A DNA stretch of 64,000 nt, from the NCBI GenBank assembly GCA_016789455.1, contig JAEUQU010000002.1, positions 744,001-808,000 on the forward strand, given 5' to 3'. The notes beneath the pieces were generated by a model. It searched no databases. It was not told the DNA's origin and was given only the letters and a program-made list of their open reading frames with translations. Source of the DNA: Candidatus Saccharibacteria bacterium (GTDB taxonomy: Bacteria > Patescibacteriota > Saccharimonadia > Saccharimonadales > Saccharimonadaceae). Below, one piece after another: positions 27,420-36,153 of this stretch. The translations under genes and the position numbers were made by a program. Within the stretch, counting starts at the first letter, position 1; every line of letters starts with the position of its first letter.

Positions 27420-27920
27420 TCACTCTGCGACGCCAGCGTCCCATGCTAGGTCGTAGCTGCCGCCGACGAAGCGGAAGGCGAAGCCACACAGGTCCCGGTT
27501 GGCGAGGATGTTGCCGTACCACTCGACGTGGTCCCGCCCGTCCTTCTCGGCGAGTGCGGCCAGGACCATGGTGGCCAGGGCCAGCTCACAGAACGGTTCG
27601 CCCTGCAGCACCAGCCGCGACGGACAGTCGCACGACGCCTCGCCTTCACCGTGGTGGTAGGGCGAGAGCAGGCCGTACAGCGCGCCCAGGTCGTCGACGG
27701 CGGCCAGCGAGCGCGCCATCTCGGCGATCGGGAGCCGCGAAAGGTACGCCTCGTCGCCGGTCTCAGCGACGAAGCCTTCGATCTTGCGCGCCATGGCGGC
27801 GATGCGCTCGCTGTCGAGCACTTCCACCACCAGCGTGATGCCCTCAGTGGCTGCGTGGTGGCGCACAGCCTCCACCATGCGATCGGGGGCTGCCTCGATG
27901 ACGACCAACTTCTTGATCAT
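27420..27920 (-). CDS. hypothetical protein, 166 aa
   Basis: A 166-aa soluble, acidic protein starting MIKKLVVIEAAPDRM. Hydrophobic-charged alternation suggests an alpha/beta fold at the N terminus and helices after residue 40. Three cysteines cluster at CDCPSRLVLQGEPFC. GTGGAG precedes the ATG. A TATAAT box lies about 90 nt upstream with TTGACA a little too far from it (22 bp), so the promoter is uncertain. No family recognised. Confidence 0.55.
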   Translation of the reverse strand: MIKKLVVIEAAPDRMVEAVRHHAATEGITLVVEVLDSERIAAMARKIEGFVAETGDEAYLSRLPIAEMARSLAAVDDLGALYGLLSPYHHGEGEASCDCPSRLVLQGEPFCELALATMVLAALAEKDGRDHVEWYGNILANRDLCGFAFRFVGGSYDLAWDAGVAE

Positions 27921-28065
27921 GATGCTCCACTTTCGTGTGATGCGGGGTAGTTGCCGGGTGGCGAGCTACCTTGTCCACTCCCAAACTCAGTAAATAGTCA
28001 GGAGAATTATTATACTATGCATAATTTTGTATTAAATGTCAATAGCAGAGTTATTCCGTATTGAT

Positions 28066-28710
28066 TCAAAGCTCAGTCTGCAGCAGATGCCTGGACGACA
28101 ACCGGGACAGTTCGGCGCGCACCGCAATCAGCTCCTCGTACTCCGGGTACTTTGCCGTAAGCCGCTTGGCATTCGTACTGATATTATTCTTAAGCTCGCC
28201 ACTAGACGCATACTCTTTCAAAGTCTTGCCGCCGTCGGAAAAATGCACTAGGATAGGCATCCATTTATCAATGATTCTGACGAAGCGGGCCTCCGGTATT
28301 TCCTGGGCCTCGTACTGTTCGACAAGCCGCGTAAAATTAGACAACCAGCTATATTCTATCAACAACTGCTCCAAGCCTTTCGCTTCACGCTCCTGCTTGA
28401 GCTTCAGCTCTTCTTCTGTGATCTTGTGGGTCGTCGTATCACCGACATACGCCTCGACCACATCATGCACGGTGGCAAAACGGGACACCAGGCCGGCGTC
28501 AAGTTGAGGATAGAACGCCTCCGCGATGGCCGGCGCCACCAGCGCTAACATATGCGAATGCTCCGCGACGTTCTCGGCGCGGCCGGTCGGATGATTCACC
28601 AGGGTGCGCTCCTCAAGGGCAAGCCGCGAAGAAAGGCGCGCCAGCTGCAAAGCCATATGCGCCATATCCGAACAGTCCTCATAGCGCGGTGGCAACTCAA
28701 ACTGGTACAT
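28066..28710 (-). CDS. HD-domain phosphohydrolase (YfbR/HDDC2-like)
   Basis: A 214-aa protein with HD-superfamily metal ligands: first histidine in ENVAEHSHMLALVAP, the HD doublet in FATVHDVVEAYVGDT, and the distal aspartate in RIIDKWMP. The order and spacing resemble YfbR-type 5'-deoxynucleotidases, which clean up dNMP pools; substrate is inferred only. The gene starts 3 nt after the serS stop and shares its transcript. Confidence 0.8.
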   Translation of the reverse strand: MYQFELPPRYEDCSDMAHMALQLARLSSRLALEERTLVNHPTGRAENVAEHSHMLALVAPAIAEAFYPQLDAGLVSRFATVHDVVEAYVGDTTTHKITEEELKLKQEREAKGLEQLLIEYSWLSNFTRLVEQYEAQEIPEARFVRIIDKWMPILVHFSDGGKTLKEYASSGELKNNISTNAKRLTAKYPEYEELIAVRAELSRLSSRHLLQTEL

Positions 28711-28712
28711 GA

Positions 28713-30008
28713 CTACAATACTTCGCGGCCACCCAGGAACGGCCGCAGCACCTCCGGCACGGTCACGGTGCCGTCTTCGTTCTGGAAGTTCTCAAGAATT
28801 CCGATGAGCGGACGCTGAGAGAAGGCGGTGGCGTCATTTGTGTGCGCCAGCTCGACTTCTCCGCCAGTGCGGCGGACGCGCGTCTGCAGACTGCGGGTTT
28901 GATAGTCAGTAATCAGGTCGGCAGTGTGCGTCTCGCGGTACTTGCCCTGGCTTGGCAGCCAGACCTCGATGTCGACACCACGGGCGTTGGGTTTGCCGAT
29001 GTCGGCGGTGCACTTGTTGAGCACCTGGTATGGCAGGCCAAGCTGGCTCATGAGGTATTCCTGGATGGCAATCATCAGGAAGTGCTCCTGCAGGGATGTG
29101 TCACCCGTCGTAAAGCTCTCCATCTCAAGCTTATCGAACTGGTGCAGGCGGAAGATGCCTTCGGTGTCCTTGCCATAGGTGCCGGCTTCTCGGCGGAAGG
29201 CCGTGGTGTAGCCGACATAGCGCAGCGGCAGCTGGGCCTCATCGAGAATCTCTTTGTAGTACATGGCGCAGAGGGTGTGCTCGGCGCTGGCGTTCAGCCA
29301 GAGGTCATCATCGGCCAGCTTGTACGTCTGCTCCTCTTTGTTGAGACGGCCGGTGGCCTCATACACATCCGTTTTGGCGACGGCCGGCGGGAAGACCAGA
29401 CGGAATGGCGTGCTTGGTACGTCAATGCCGGCATCGGCGATGATTTTCTTTAACGTCTCTTCATTGGTCAGAACGCTGACGCCGAAGTTGACGACCGCCA
29501 GCCACAGCAAGGCCAGCTCGCCCTTTACGTAGGCGAAGCGGGCACCTGCCACCTTGGCGGCACGTTCCTTATCGATCCAGTCACGGGCTTCTGCTAATTG
29601 CCAGTGGCTCTTGGGCTCAAAGGCGAACTCAGGCTTATCGCCCACCGTCTTGACGACGACGTTTTCATCTTCGCTGGCACCGACCGGCACGTCAGGCATC
29701 GGCATGTTCGGGACTTGTTTCAATAGTTTCAAGAATTGCTCGTCAATGGCGCGCAGTTCCTCTTCCTGCGTCGCCAGTTCAGCTTTGATACGCTTCCCTT
29801 CTTCAACAAGTTCCGCAGATGGTTTGCCACCCTTCATGGAGCCCGCAATCTCATTGCGCTTCTGACGGAGCGATTCAACCGAAGCCAACAGGTCGCGGCG
29901 ACTGTCGTCGATACTCAGCAGTTCGGCGATATTGACCTTATACCCTTTTTGCTCACTGGCTTCTTGCACGCGCGTGGCGTTGTCGTGGATGAATCGTATG
30001 TCTAACAT
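28713..30008 (-). CDS. serS: serine-tRNA ligase
   Basis: A 431-aa class II synthetase of normal length. The N-terminal arm is the expected long coiled coil (residues about 27-105). Motif 2 is seen in YVGYTTAFRREAGTYGKDTEGIFRLHQFDK and motif 3 in HTNDATAFSQRPLIGILENFQ (here quoted in shorter parts: FRREAGTYGKD and RPLIGILENFQ). It charges tRNA-Ser. TATAAT is 7 nt before the ATG, implying a leaderless mRNA. Confidence 0.95.
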   Translation of the reverse strand: MLDIRFIHDNATRVQEASEQKGYKVNIAELLSIDDSRRDLLASVESLRQKRNEIAGSMKGGKPSAELVEEGKRIKAELATQEEELRAIDEQFLKLLKQVPNMPMPDVPVGASEDENVVVKTVGDKPEFAFEPKSHWQLAEARDWIDKERAAKVAGARFAYVKGELALLWLAVVNFGVSVLTNEETLKKIIADAGIDVPSTPFRLVFPPAVAKTDVYEATGRLNKEEQTYKLADDDLWLNASAEHTLCAMYYKEILDEAQLPLRYVGYTTAFRREAGTYGKDTEGIFRLHQFDKLEMESFTTGDTSLQEHFLMIAIQEYLMSQLGLPYQVLNKCTADIGKPNARGVDIEVWLPSQGKYRETHTADLITDYQTRSLQTRVRRTGGEVELAHTNDATAFSQRPLIGILENFQNEDGTVTVPEVLRPFLGGREVL

Positions 30009-30044
30009 GCGACTGATTATACAACGGGGGTGTGGATTTTGGCA

Positions 30045-30596
30045 CTAGTTGAAGTATAGATAGCAGACCGTCGTGTCGTCACTCTGGGCGCGGCCAGTAT
30101 CGGAGACGCCGCCGAGCTTGGAGCACGGCACATTAGTCTTCTGATAAAAAGTAATCTGACCGCTAGTGCCTGTGGCAGTGCTTTCGTAGTATCCGGCGGC
30201 AAACATCGATCCGCCGCAGTTCATCTGCTGATTACTGATTTCAGGCTTGGTGCTGCCAAGGTACGGTTGCACCAGAGCGTCAAAGGCTGCATTGACACCG
30301 GTGCCACCGGCGCCAAAACATGTGGTGGCGCCGCTAATGCGGGCACAGTCGTTGATGGCGTTGGCGCCGATACACGGCCAGGTGTTGAAGGCGATCGGGT
30401 ACGTGCCATTATCGGCCTTGTACGCCTGGATGGCTTTGATATACGATTTGACCGCTTCGGCGGTCTTGGTGTTCTCAGCCCGGACCTGGGCGCTGCCGAA
30501 GGTACTAATGGCAATGACCGCCAAGATACCGATGACCACAATAACGATGAGCAGCTCCACGATAGTAAACCCTCGTGCGTTTTTCATCTTGCCCAT
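30045..30596 (-). CDS. type IV prepilin
   Basis: A 183-aa pilin precursor. The leader MGKMKNARG is followed by the cleavage site G|FTIVELLIV with glutamate at +5 and the hydrophobic helix typical of type IVa pilins. The globular part contains cysteines that could form the D-region disulphide (near WPCIG and the C terminus). An inner ATG three codons later has a better ribosome-binding site (AGGATGGG) and may be the true start. It follows the 299-aa pilin gene directly (1-nt gap). It would be exported, cut by PilD and assembled into a pilus or pseudopilus. Confidence 0.88.
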   Translation of the reverse strand: MGKMKNARGFTIVELLIVIVVIGILAVIAISTFGSAQVRAENTKTAEAVKSYIKAIQAYKADNGTYPIAFNTWPCIGANAINDCARISGATTCFGAGGTGVNAAFDALVQPYLGSTKPEISNQQMNCGGSMFAAGYYESTATGTSGQITFYQKTNVPCSKLGGVSDTGRAQSDDTTVCYLYFN

Positions 30597-30597
30597 C

Positions 30598-31497
30598 CTA
30601 TTGCTTATTCACCTGTATATCCTGGAATTCCAATGTCCAGCCCGTGGCGGTGAATGATCCGGTATTCATCGACAGATAGACGTTGTTGCCGCTAGTAGCA
30701 TTGCGCTGGGCCGTGGCAGTGCCGGAGACCTTTGTCCAGGTAGTGTTGGTATTCAGATGGGAGCCATTTGAGATCGTCGTATTGGTGCCGTTGCTGTCCA
30801 TGATACCGAAGATACTAGTGCCGCCAGTAAAGCCGCCAATCTTGCGGACGTAGTAGGAACGCTCTATCTGGTCGCCATTCAGGATTGATGAGTGGAGCAA
30901 TTGCGGGGTGCTCAATATCGCCCAGCTTACCGTCTTGGACGTGGTATTGGTGACGGTCAGCACTGGACGCGAGGGGTCGGGATCGCCCGCCTGGCCCGGC
31001 CGGGTCGCCAACGTGACGCCCGCTGTGCCACCTTGGATGTTCAGCCACCAGCCGGACGCACTCAGATTAGTGAAGTTGGAGTCTGTCACCAGGTTGGCAG
31101 GAATGCCTTTCTCGCTCAGTGGGATGGTGCTGCCGGTGCAACTACCCGCTTTAGCGCCCTGCCCTTTCTGATAGAACCAGCGCACATTCGCATTGGTAAT
31201 GTCGTGGCCGTTGATACAGAAACTGTCGCTACTACCGGTAGTGCTGAGCGACAGGCCGACATTCGGTGAAGTATTAACGGTACTTGGGAGTTGCGTCGGG
31301 AATGAACCGGTGTCGGCGTAGACCGTCTCCATCGCCTTGGCGGCACCCTGCACGTCGGATCTCACTGCGGTGTCCTGGGCTTGTTTTTGGGAGTTGCTGA
31401 AGGCGCCGATGGCGATGACCGCTAAGATACCAAGCACCACGATGACAATTAGAAGTTCAACTATAGTGAAGCCCGACTTGAGAGAACGTACGCGCAT
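30598..31497 (-). CDS. type IV prepilin with a C-terminal carbohydrate-binding-like domain
   Basis: A 299-aa protein with prepilin signal MRVRSLKSG|FTIVELLIV, a pilin core to about residue 135 (INGHDITNANVRWFYQK and the cysteines at CINGH and SCTGS), then an added beta-rich domain (about 140-299). That domain (GWWLNIQGG, RSYYVRKIGG, GWTLEFQDIQV) resembles CBM4/9-type jelly rolls that bind sugars. A similar layout occurs in the broken pilin at 38616-39467. It could be an adhesive minor pilin. First gene of a two-pilin operon. Confidence 0.8.
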   Translation of the reverse strand: MRVRSLKSGFTIVELLIVIVVLGILAVIAIGAFSNSQKQAQDTAVRSDVQGAAKAMETVYADTGSFPTQLPSTVNTSPNVGLSLSTTGSSDSFCINGHDITNANVRWFYQKGQGAKAGSCTGSTIPLSEKGIPANLVTDSNFTNLSASGWWLNIQGGTAGVTLATRPGQAGDPDPSRPVLTVTNTTSKTVSWAILSTPQLLHSSILNGDQIERSYYVRKIGGFTGGTSIFGIMDSNGTNTTISNGSHLNTNTTWTKVSGTATAQRNATSGNNVYLSMNTGSFTATGWTLEFQDIQVNKQ

Positions 31498-31540
31498 GAT
31501 TAGCCCTAGCTTACCATAAGCATAATGAAGTATTCACGCA

Positions 31541-31570
31541 TTGCTTTTCACGTGAAATAGTTCGTAATAC
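31541..31570 (+). promoter_or_regulatory. second promoter-like site before the ABC-F gene with TTTCACGTGAAA
   Basis: TTGCTT (31541-31546), 18-bp spacer, TAATAC (31565-31570), with the palindrome TTTCACGTGAAA at 31546-31557. It would give a 30-nt leader to the ABC-F gene, in addition to the leaderless -10 box TACAAT at 31597-31602. Confidence 0.5.
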
Positions 31571-31608
31571 TTGTGCCGTTCCCCACCCTCATCTGTTACA
31601 ATGGTGCA

Positions 31609-33264
31609 ATGCTACTCTCCATCGACATCGAAAAAAAGACCATCGGCAACAAGGAACTGTTCGCCGGGCTTGGTTTTACGGTGGAGGCCAATGAGAAGAC
31701 GGCCATCATCGGCCGTAACGGCGTCGGCAAGACGACCCTGTTCCGGTTGCTGACCGGTGAGGACGGTGATTTTGAGGGTGATATCAGTTTTAAGCGCGGC
31801 ATCCGCATCGCCATTACCAAGCAGGAACACCATGACGTGGGCGAGCAGTCGGCCGTAGAATATATTCTGCAGAACCTGCCGGATTACAGCCGCCTGAAGC
31901 ACATCATCGATACCTATCCTGAACATATGGGCGAGGATATGCGCAAGATCGAGGCTTACACCAACGCCCTGGAGCACTTTTCCAGCCTGGGCTACTACAC
32001 CATCGAGACGGACGTGCTGCTCAGCCTGGACGCCTACCAGATTGATGAGGCCAAGGCCCGCATGCCGATGCGTCTGCTCTCCGGCGGCCAGAAGCGGTTT
32101 GTGGAGCTGGTGCGGATCGAGCATGCCGATGCCGACATCGCACTGATTGATGAGCCGACCAACCATATGGATTACATTGCCAAAGAAGCTTTTATTGAGT
32201 GGCTGAAGGCCGTCCGCCATGCCGTGGTGGTCATCAGCCATGACCGGGACGTGTTGCGCCACGTGGATAAGATAATTGAGATGAAGGATGGCGGCGCCCT
32301 TTCCTTCCGCGGCAATTACGACGCGTACCTCAAACAGAATGCCGTCTCGACCACCACCAAGATGCATGATTACGAGGTGACCAGCCGGCAGATCACCAAC
32401 ACGAAAGCCAAGATCATCCAGTTCCGGCGGTTGAAGGAGCGTGCCCGCGACCCCGACACCATCAAGCAGTTCAAGCGGCGCGAGCAGCAGGCCATGGCCG
32501 AGCTGGAGGAGCTGGAGAAGATTGAGAAGCCGAGCTTCTGGATTGACCGGGAATCTGCTGCCGGGCTCAAGAAGGGCGCCAGCGAAAATTACGAAAAGTA
32601 CAAGGCTAAGAATATACGGATTACTAAGCCGGAGGCCGGCGAGGATGCGCGGGAGCTGCTGAAAGTTGAAGATTTAACATTGAGTTACGGCGATGCACCG
32701 CTCTTCATGCCGCTTTCCTTCCGTCTGGGGCATGGCGACCGGCTGCAACTGGTGGGGCGCAACGGTGCCGGCAAATCGACCTTAGTGCGGGCCATCGTAG
32801 CGGCGGCCGGCGGACGGCGGGCTGACACGTGGCGCGGCGGCAGTATTTTTAATGATTCCAAGCTGCGCCTGAGCGTCTACGACCAGGAGATCAACCCTGC
32901 CCTGCTGGATATGCGGCTGCATGATGCCATCGAGCATATCCATACGGAGCTGGGCATTGCGATTACTGACGAGAAGATCAAGGCGTTGTTGAGCAACTAT
33001 TTGTTCAACCCACATAGCGACGGCGAACTGCCGGTCAACCAGCTATCCGGTGGGCAGAAGGCGCGGTTGCAGCTGATGCGGATGCTGGCCAATGACCCGA
33101 ACCTGCTGATTTTGGATGAGCCGACGAACCACTTGGACTTGCCTTCGATTGAGGAGCTGGAGAATGCGCTGGGCGATTATCATGGGGCGTTGTTGTATGT
33201 GAGTCATGATAGTTATTTTGCGGGGAGGATTGGTGGGGAGTCAGTGACGCTGCAATCACATTAG
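31609..33264 (+). CDS. ABC-F family ATPase
   Basis: A 551-aa soluble protein with two ABC domains and no membrane domain. Walker A motifs are IIGRNGVGKTT and LVGRNGAGKST; signatures LSGGQKRF and LSGGQKARL; Walker B IALIDEPTNHMD and LLILDEPTNHLD. A charged linker (about residues 230-330) joins the domains, as in ABC-F translation factors such as EttA and Uup that act on the ribosomal E site. TACAAT is 6 nt before the ATG, giving a leaderless start. It overlaps the convergent gene by 9 nt. Confidence 0.9.
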   Translation: MLLSIDIEKKTIGNKELFAGLGFTVEANEKTAIIGRNGVGKTTLFRLLTGEDGDFEGDISFKRGIRIAITKQEHHDVGEQSAVEYILQNLPDYSRLKHIIDTYPEHMGEDMRKIEAYTNALEHFSSLGYYTIETDVLLSLDAYQIDEAKARMPMRLLSGGQKRFVELVRIEHADADIALIDEPTNHMDYIAKEAFIEWLKAVRHAVVVISHDRDVLRHVDKIIEMKDGGALSFRGNYDAYLKQNAVSTTTKMHDYEVTSRQITNTKAKIIQFRRLKERARDPDTIKQFKRREQQAMAELEELEKIEKPSFWIDRESAAGLKKGASENYEKYKAKNIRITKPEAGEDARELLKVEDLTLSYGDAPLFMPLSFRLGHGDRLQLVGRNGAGKSTLVRAIVAAAGGRRADTWRGGSIFNDSKLRLSVYDQEINPALLDMRLHDAIEHIHTELGIAITDEKIKALLSNYLFNPHSDGELPVNQLSGGQKARLQLMRMLANDPNLLILDEPTNHLDLPSIEELENALGDYHGALLYVSHDSYFAGRIGGESVTLQSH

Positions 33265-34335
33265 TTCTTCAACTTTTTTGCACGCACTTCCTATTTCATG
33301 TGCCAGTGCCATCTCTGTCATATAGTCATTTTCGTACACTTTGAGCATTTCTTGGCAGAACTGCCACCTATTAAACGTGCCTTTAAACATAAACTTTTCG
33401 ATATCTTTATATGTTTTTTTACCCTCATCAGTCAACAAATAGTTACTGAATATAAGCACCCTGACGGTCTGATTATTCTTGCCGGGTGCAGTCATAATGT
33501 AGTGGTCATCACCCTCAAGGTCGTACAGCATATAGGCAGCGTCGTTATTGGTCATTACATCAAACACAAAGTTAGGAATCGGCGTATACGGATCGGAGTA
33601 ATAATATTCACCGCCGTAAATGCATTCAGCGCCAGATTGACTTACCAACTTGCAACTATATTTGTTATTTATAACTCTAAAATTTTCTGCAGCTTCACTT
33701 TTGCGTGAAAAATATCCCTTGCTTAGTTCATACATCCATGCATAATGTCCAAGTTTTTTAGTACGGAAACCATTATCCTGCATCTTCTCCAGAATAAAAG
33801 TATTCGGGTATGGCTTAGCTGCTTCGTAGTTCAATGGCTTAAGCATAGGATCTTGATGGCCCTTATAAAAGTCGGGCAAGTTAACCCATATTTTTTGTTT
33901 TGCGTCATCCACTCTTCTTCTGATGTCTCTAACGTCCATGTTATAAGCTGGTAGCTGCAGCATTATAAGTGCCACCTCTGCAGCTCGTAGCTCCGGCATA
34001 GTCAAAACATAGTAGTAATTGTGCAGAGGACTCGAACGCCTAAGCCAAGCATATGGCCTGCCGTGATACTTATTGAGCAGCTCGGTGCAGCACTGACGAT
34101 TAAAGCCGCTTTGTCTCATATCGAGTACAAGGCGCTCTATATCGCTTGCTTCCACCTCTAGCCTGTCGATAATTTGTTTTACACTGTAGTAACTATAGTC
34201 ATCGGGGCAGTCGTACAGCACAAGCAAATAGTTTTCCTTATGACCAACTATATACTCTGGCGCATATGCAGCGTTGCAAGGAAGAATCAGGTCTAGGTCT
34301 AAAGGACGTTTTGACATACTGCTCGAAGAGTTCAT
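33256..34335 (-). CDS. hypothetical protein, 359 aa, with AT-richer composition
   Basis: A soluble 359-aa protein rich in Tyr and Asn with no domain I recognise. Its bases and codons (many ATA, TTT, TAT) are clearly more AT-rich than those of neighbouring genes, which hints at recent transfer. Recognisable local features are a tyrosine-dense YGGEYYYSDPY segment and a charged C-terminal helix. The ATG at 34335 lies 6 nt after TATAGT, so leaderless initiation is likely; upstream in-frame codons lie in the previous gene's terminator. Confidence 0.6.
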   Translation of the reverse strand: MNSSSSMSKRPLDLDLILPCNAAYAPEYIVGHKENYLLVLYDCPDDYSYYSVKQIIDRLEVEASDIERLVLDMRQSGFNRQCCTELLNKYHGRPYAWLRRSSPLHNYYYVLTMPELRAAEVALIMLQLPAYNMDVRDIRRRVDDAKQKIWVNLPDFYKGHQDPMLKPLNYEAAKPYPNTFILEKMQDNGFRTKKLGHYAWMYELSKGYFSRKSEAAENFRVINNKYSCKLVSQSGAECIYGGEYYYSDPYTPIPNFVFDVMTNNDAAYMLYDLEGDDHYIMTAPGKNNQTVRVLIFSNYLLTDEGKKTYKDIEKFMFKGTFNRWQFCQEMLKVYENDYMTEMALAHEIGSACKKVEELM

Positions 34336-34364
34336 AAGGGCACTATACAACATAGTCCGAGTAT

Positions 34365-34400
34365 GAGAAAAGCCCGCCCCGGGATCGCCGGAAACGGGCT
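34365..34400 (-). terminator. terminator of the helicase operon
   Basis: AGCCCG...CCGG-CGAT-CCCGG...GGGCT forms an interrupted GC stem followed by TTTTCTC on the minus strand, 22 nt after the last gene of the operon. Confidence 0.75.
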
Positions 34401-34421
34401 CTTCTTCATAGACTTGTCGCG

Positions 34422-35312
34422 TCAACTGGTCGGGCGCGGTCGGCGCCCTCGTTGACGTTGATCCTCACGGCGGGGTGGACGCTCCTGCGGCTTCTGCGTC
34501 GGCTTGGCACGGTAGTGCCGCCACCAGAAGACCTGCGGAGCCAGCGGATCGGCCAGCTCGTAGTAGCCCTGGCCAGCCAAGTGCTCCAGAATGGCACGCT
34601 GCTGCGGCTCGACATCGCGCAGGGCTTGCAGAATGTCGTGCGACTTGATGCGCGACAGCTCTTCGAACAGCTCACGGTTCGGCAGGCCGATGACCGGCGC
34701 GTGGGCCGTGATGGCGGTGGCGCGGGCTTTCTCGAGGCCCCAGTTGAAGCAGAGGAGGCGTTCGGCGAGGGAGAAGGGGCGGTCGAATTGCTCTTGTTCA
34801 GCCCATGCCTCACCTTCCATCCAATCCTCTTCATCAATCTCCCTCGGAACATAAAAGCTGAGTGGCAAGGATGCGGTTTCGCGCATCCTTGCCACCATCT
34901 CCCCCAGATGCTCCAGGATGAGGTCGACAACGCGCTGAGGGTCGGCCCGTGCGACTTCAAGGAAGCCGGATTCCATGTCGGCGAGCGGCTGGTCGAAGTC
35001 TTCGCGCGTCATCAGGAAGCCAGCATCATGCCAGCGCTGCATCTCTTCAGCTTGGACTACGATGGGCGGCTGCCAATCGCGAAGCTGATAGCAGAGACGC
35101 CCGAAAGCACCCAGGGGTTGCATGGGGTCGGGCGTGGCACCACCGCCAGCAAGCCAGTCCTCGAGGAAGTCCAGGACTGTTTGCACCTCGTGAGGGGCAG
35201 TCTCCATCATAACCCATCGAAGAATGCGGTCTTGCACCTCCCAGCTCACTCCAGGATGAGCACGACGCCATTCATCGAGCAGTTCGCTTTGCTTCGTATC
35301 CTGATCTTTCAC
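34422..35312 (-). CDS. hypothetical protein, 296 aa, third gene of the helicase operon
   Basis: A 296-aa soluble, helix-rich protein, acidic in the first 260 residues and with a very basic, disordered-looking tail (RPPRREDQRQRGRRPRPTS) that could bind nucleic acid. The block FNWGLEKARATAITAHAPVI is the most conserved-looking part. The GTG start has GGAAGG 5 nt upstream. It follows the zinc-ribbon gene by 17 nt, so the three proteins are co-expressed. No family recognised. Confidence 0.6.
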   Translation of the reverse strand: MKDQDTKQSELLDEWRRAHPGVSWEVQDRILRWVMMETAPHEVQTVLDFLEDWLAGGGATPDPMQPLGAFGRLCYQLRDWQPPIVVQAEEMQRWHDAGFLMTREDFDQPLADMESGFLEVARADPQRVVDLILEHLGEMVARMRETASLPLSFYVPREIDEEDWMEGEAWAEQEQFDRPFSLAERLLCFNWGLEKARATAITAHAPVIGLPNRELFEELSRIKSHDILQALRDVEPQQRAILEHLAGQGYYELADPLAPQVFWWRHYRAKPTQKPQERPPRREDQRQRGRRPRPTS

Positions 35313-35329
35313 GGGAGCCTTCCTTTCTT

Positions 35330-36139
35330 CTATAGGTTGGGCCTGTGGCCTCGCGCCAGATTGCGTACTGCCTGCAAGGTGTTATTGTCGTAAGATGACA
35401 CAACTTCATACTTGCCGTCCGGGCGAGGATCCAAGAATGTAACCTCTATGGAATCATCCACCAGGAACACTCTTGCAATTCTACCACGTGGCAGCAAGTA
35501 TTCACGCGTCACATCGGCACCCACCTCTCTAACGGCAACCTCGACCCTCTTCAGCGCATCAGGTACGCTTCGGATATCCGCGAACAAAGCACTCTCGGAG
35601 GTAGCGGTAGTCCTGCCGGGCTCTATCTGCCCCACCTTTGAGCCAGGAGCCAACAGTATATGGCGTTCGATATGCTCTTCCCGAGTTTCGCCGCGAGACA
35701 GTCGGTGCTGATATTGACTAATATCAGTTTCTACCGGCAACGGCTGCGGAGGTCTGCCTTCCGGCAAACCTCCAAACCGATCCTGTTGCAAATCGACCGC
35801 CCTACGGCGCAGCTCTCGCTTTGGACGAGAACCGCGCCGTACACGTTTCGCCTTGCCTTCTTTGCATGGCACGCACTGCTCGGGAATTTTGTACACACCC
35901 ACGTGCTTGTGGTACGTGATCATGTACTTGCCGTTGAGCGGGATCGGGTCTTGGCAACTCACGCATGCAATCGTGCGATCGCGGTGATTGCCCATGATCT
36001 GCCTGCAGTGCCCGCAGTACTTCGGAGTGCTCAGGCCCTTGGCCGTGAACCACTCTTTGGGTGCGGCATCAAAGTCTCTGCTGGGCATCAGGTGCCCGGC
36101 AGCCACGCATTGGTACACTTGCACCGGCCGGTCGGTCAC
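35330..36139 (-). CDS. zinc-ribbon protein, second gene of the helicase operon
   Basis: A 269-aa protein. The N-terminal half holds three CxxC knuckles (YCGHCRQI, ACVSCQDP, QCVPCKEG) plus an early C...H (QCVAAGHL), enough for two zinc sites. A basic stretch follows (KAKRVRRGSRPKRELRRR), then a C-terminal alpha/beta domain (about 195-269). GTG at 36139 is chosen because AAGGGAG lies just upstream and the helicase stop is 15 nt before it; the longer frame overlaps the helicase gene. The layout suggests a nucleic-acid-binding partner of the helicase. Confidence 0.65.
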   Translation of the reverse strand: MTDRPVQVYQCVAAGHLMPSRDFDAAPKEWFTAKGLSTPKYCGHCRQIMGNHRDRTIACVSCQDPIPLNGKYMITYHKHVGVYKIPEQCVPCKEGKAKRVRRGSRPKRELRRRAVDLQQDRFGGLPEGRPPQPLPVETDISQYQHRLSRGETREEHIERHILLAPGSKVGQIEPGRTTATSESALFADIRSVPDALKRVEVAVREVGADVTREYLLPRGRIARVFLVDDSIEVTFLDPRPDGKYEVVSSYDNNTLQAVRNLARGHRPNL

Positions 36140-36153
36140 GATGCGGCTCCCTT

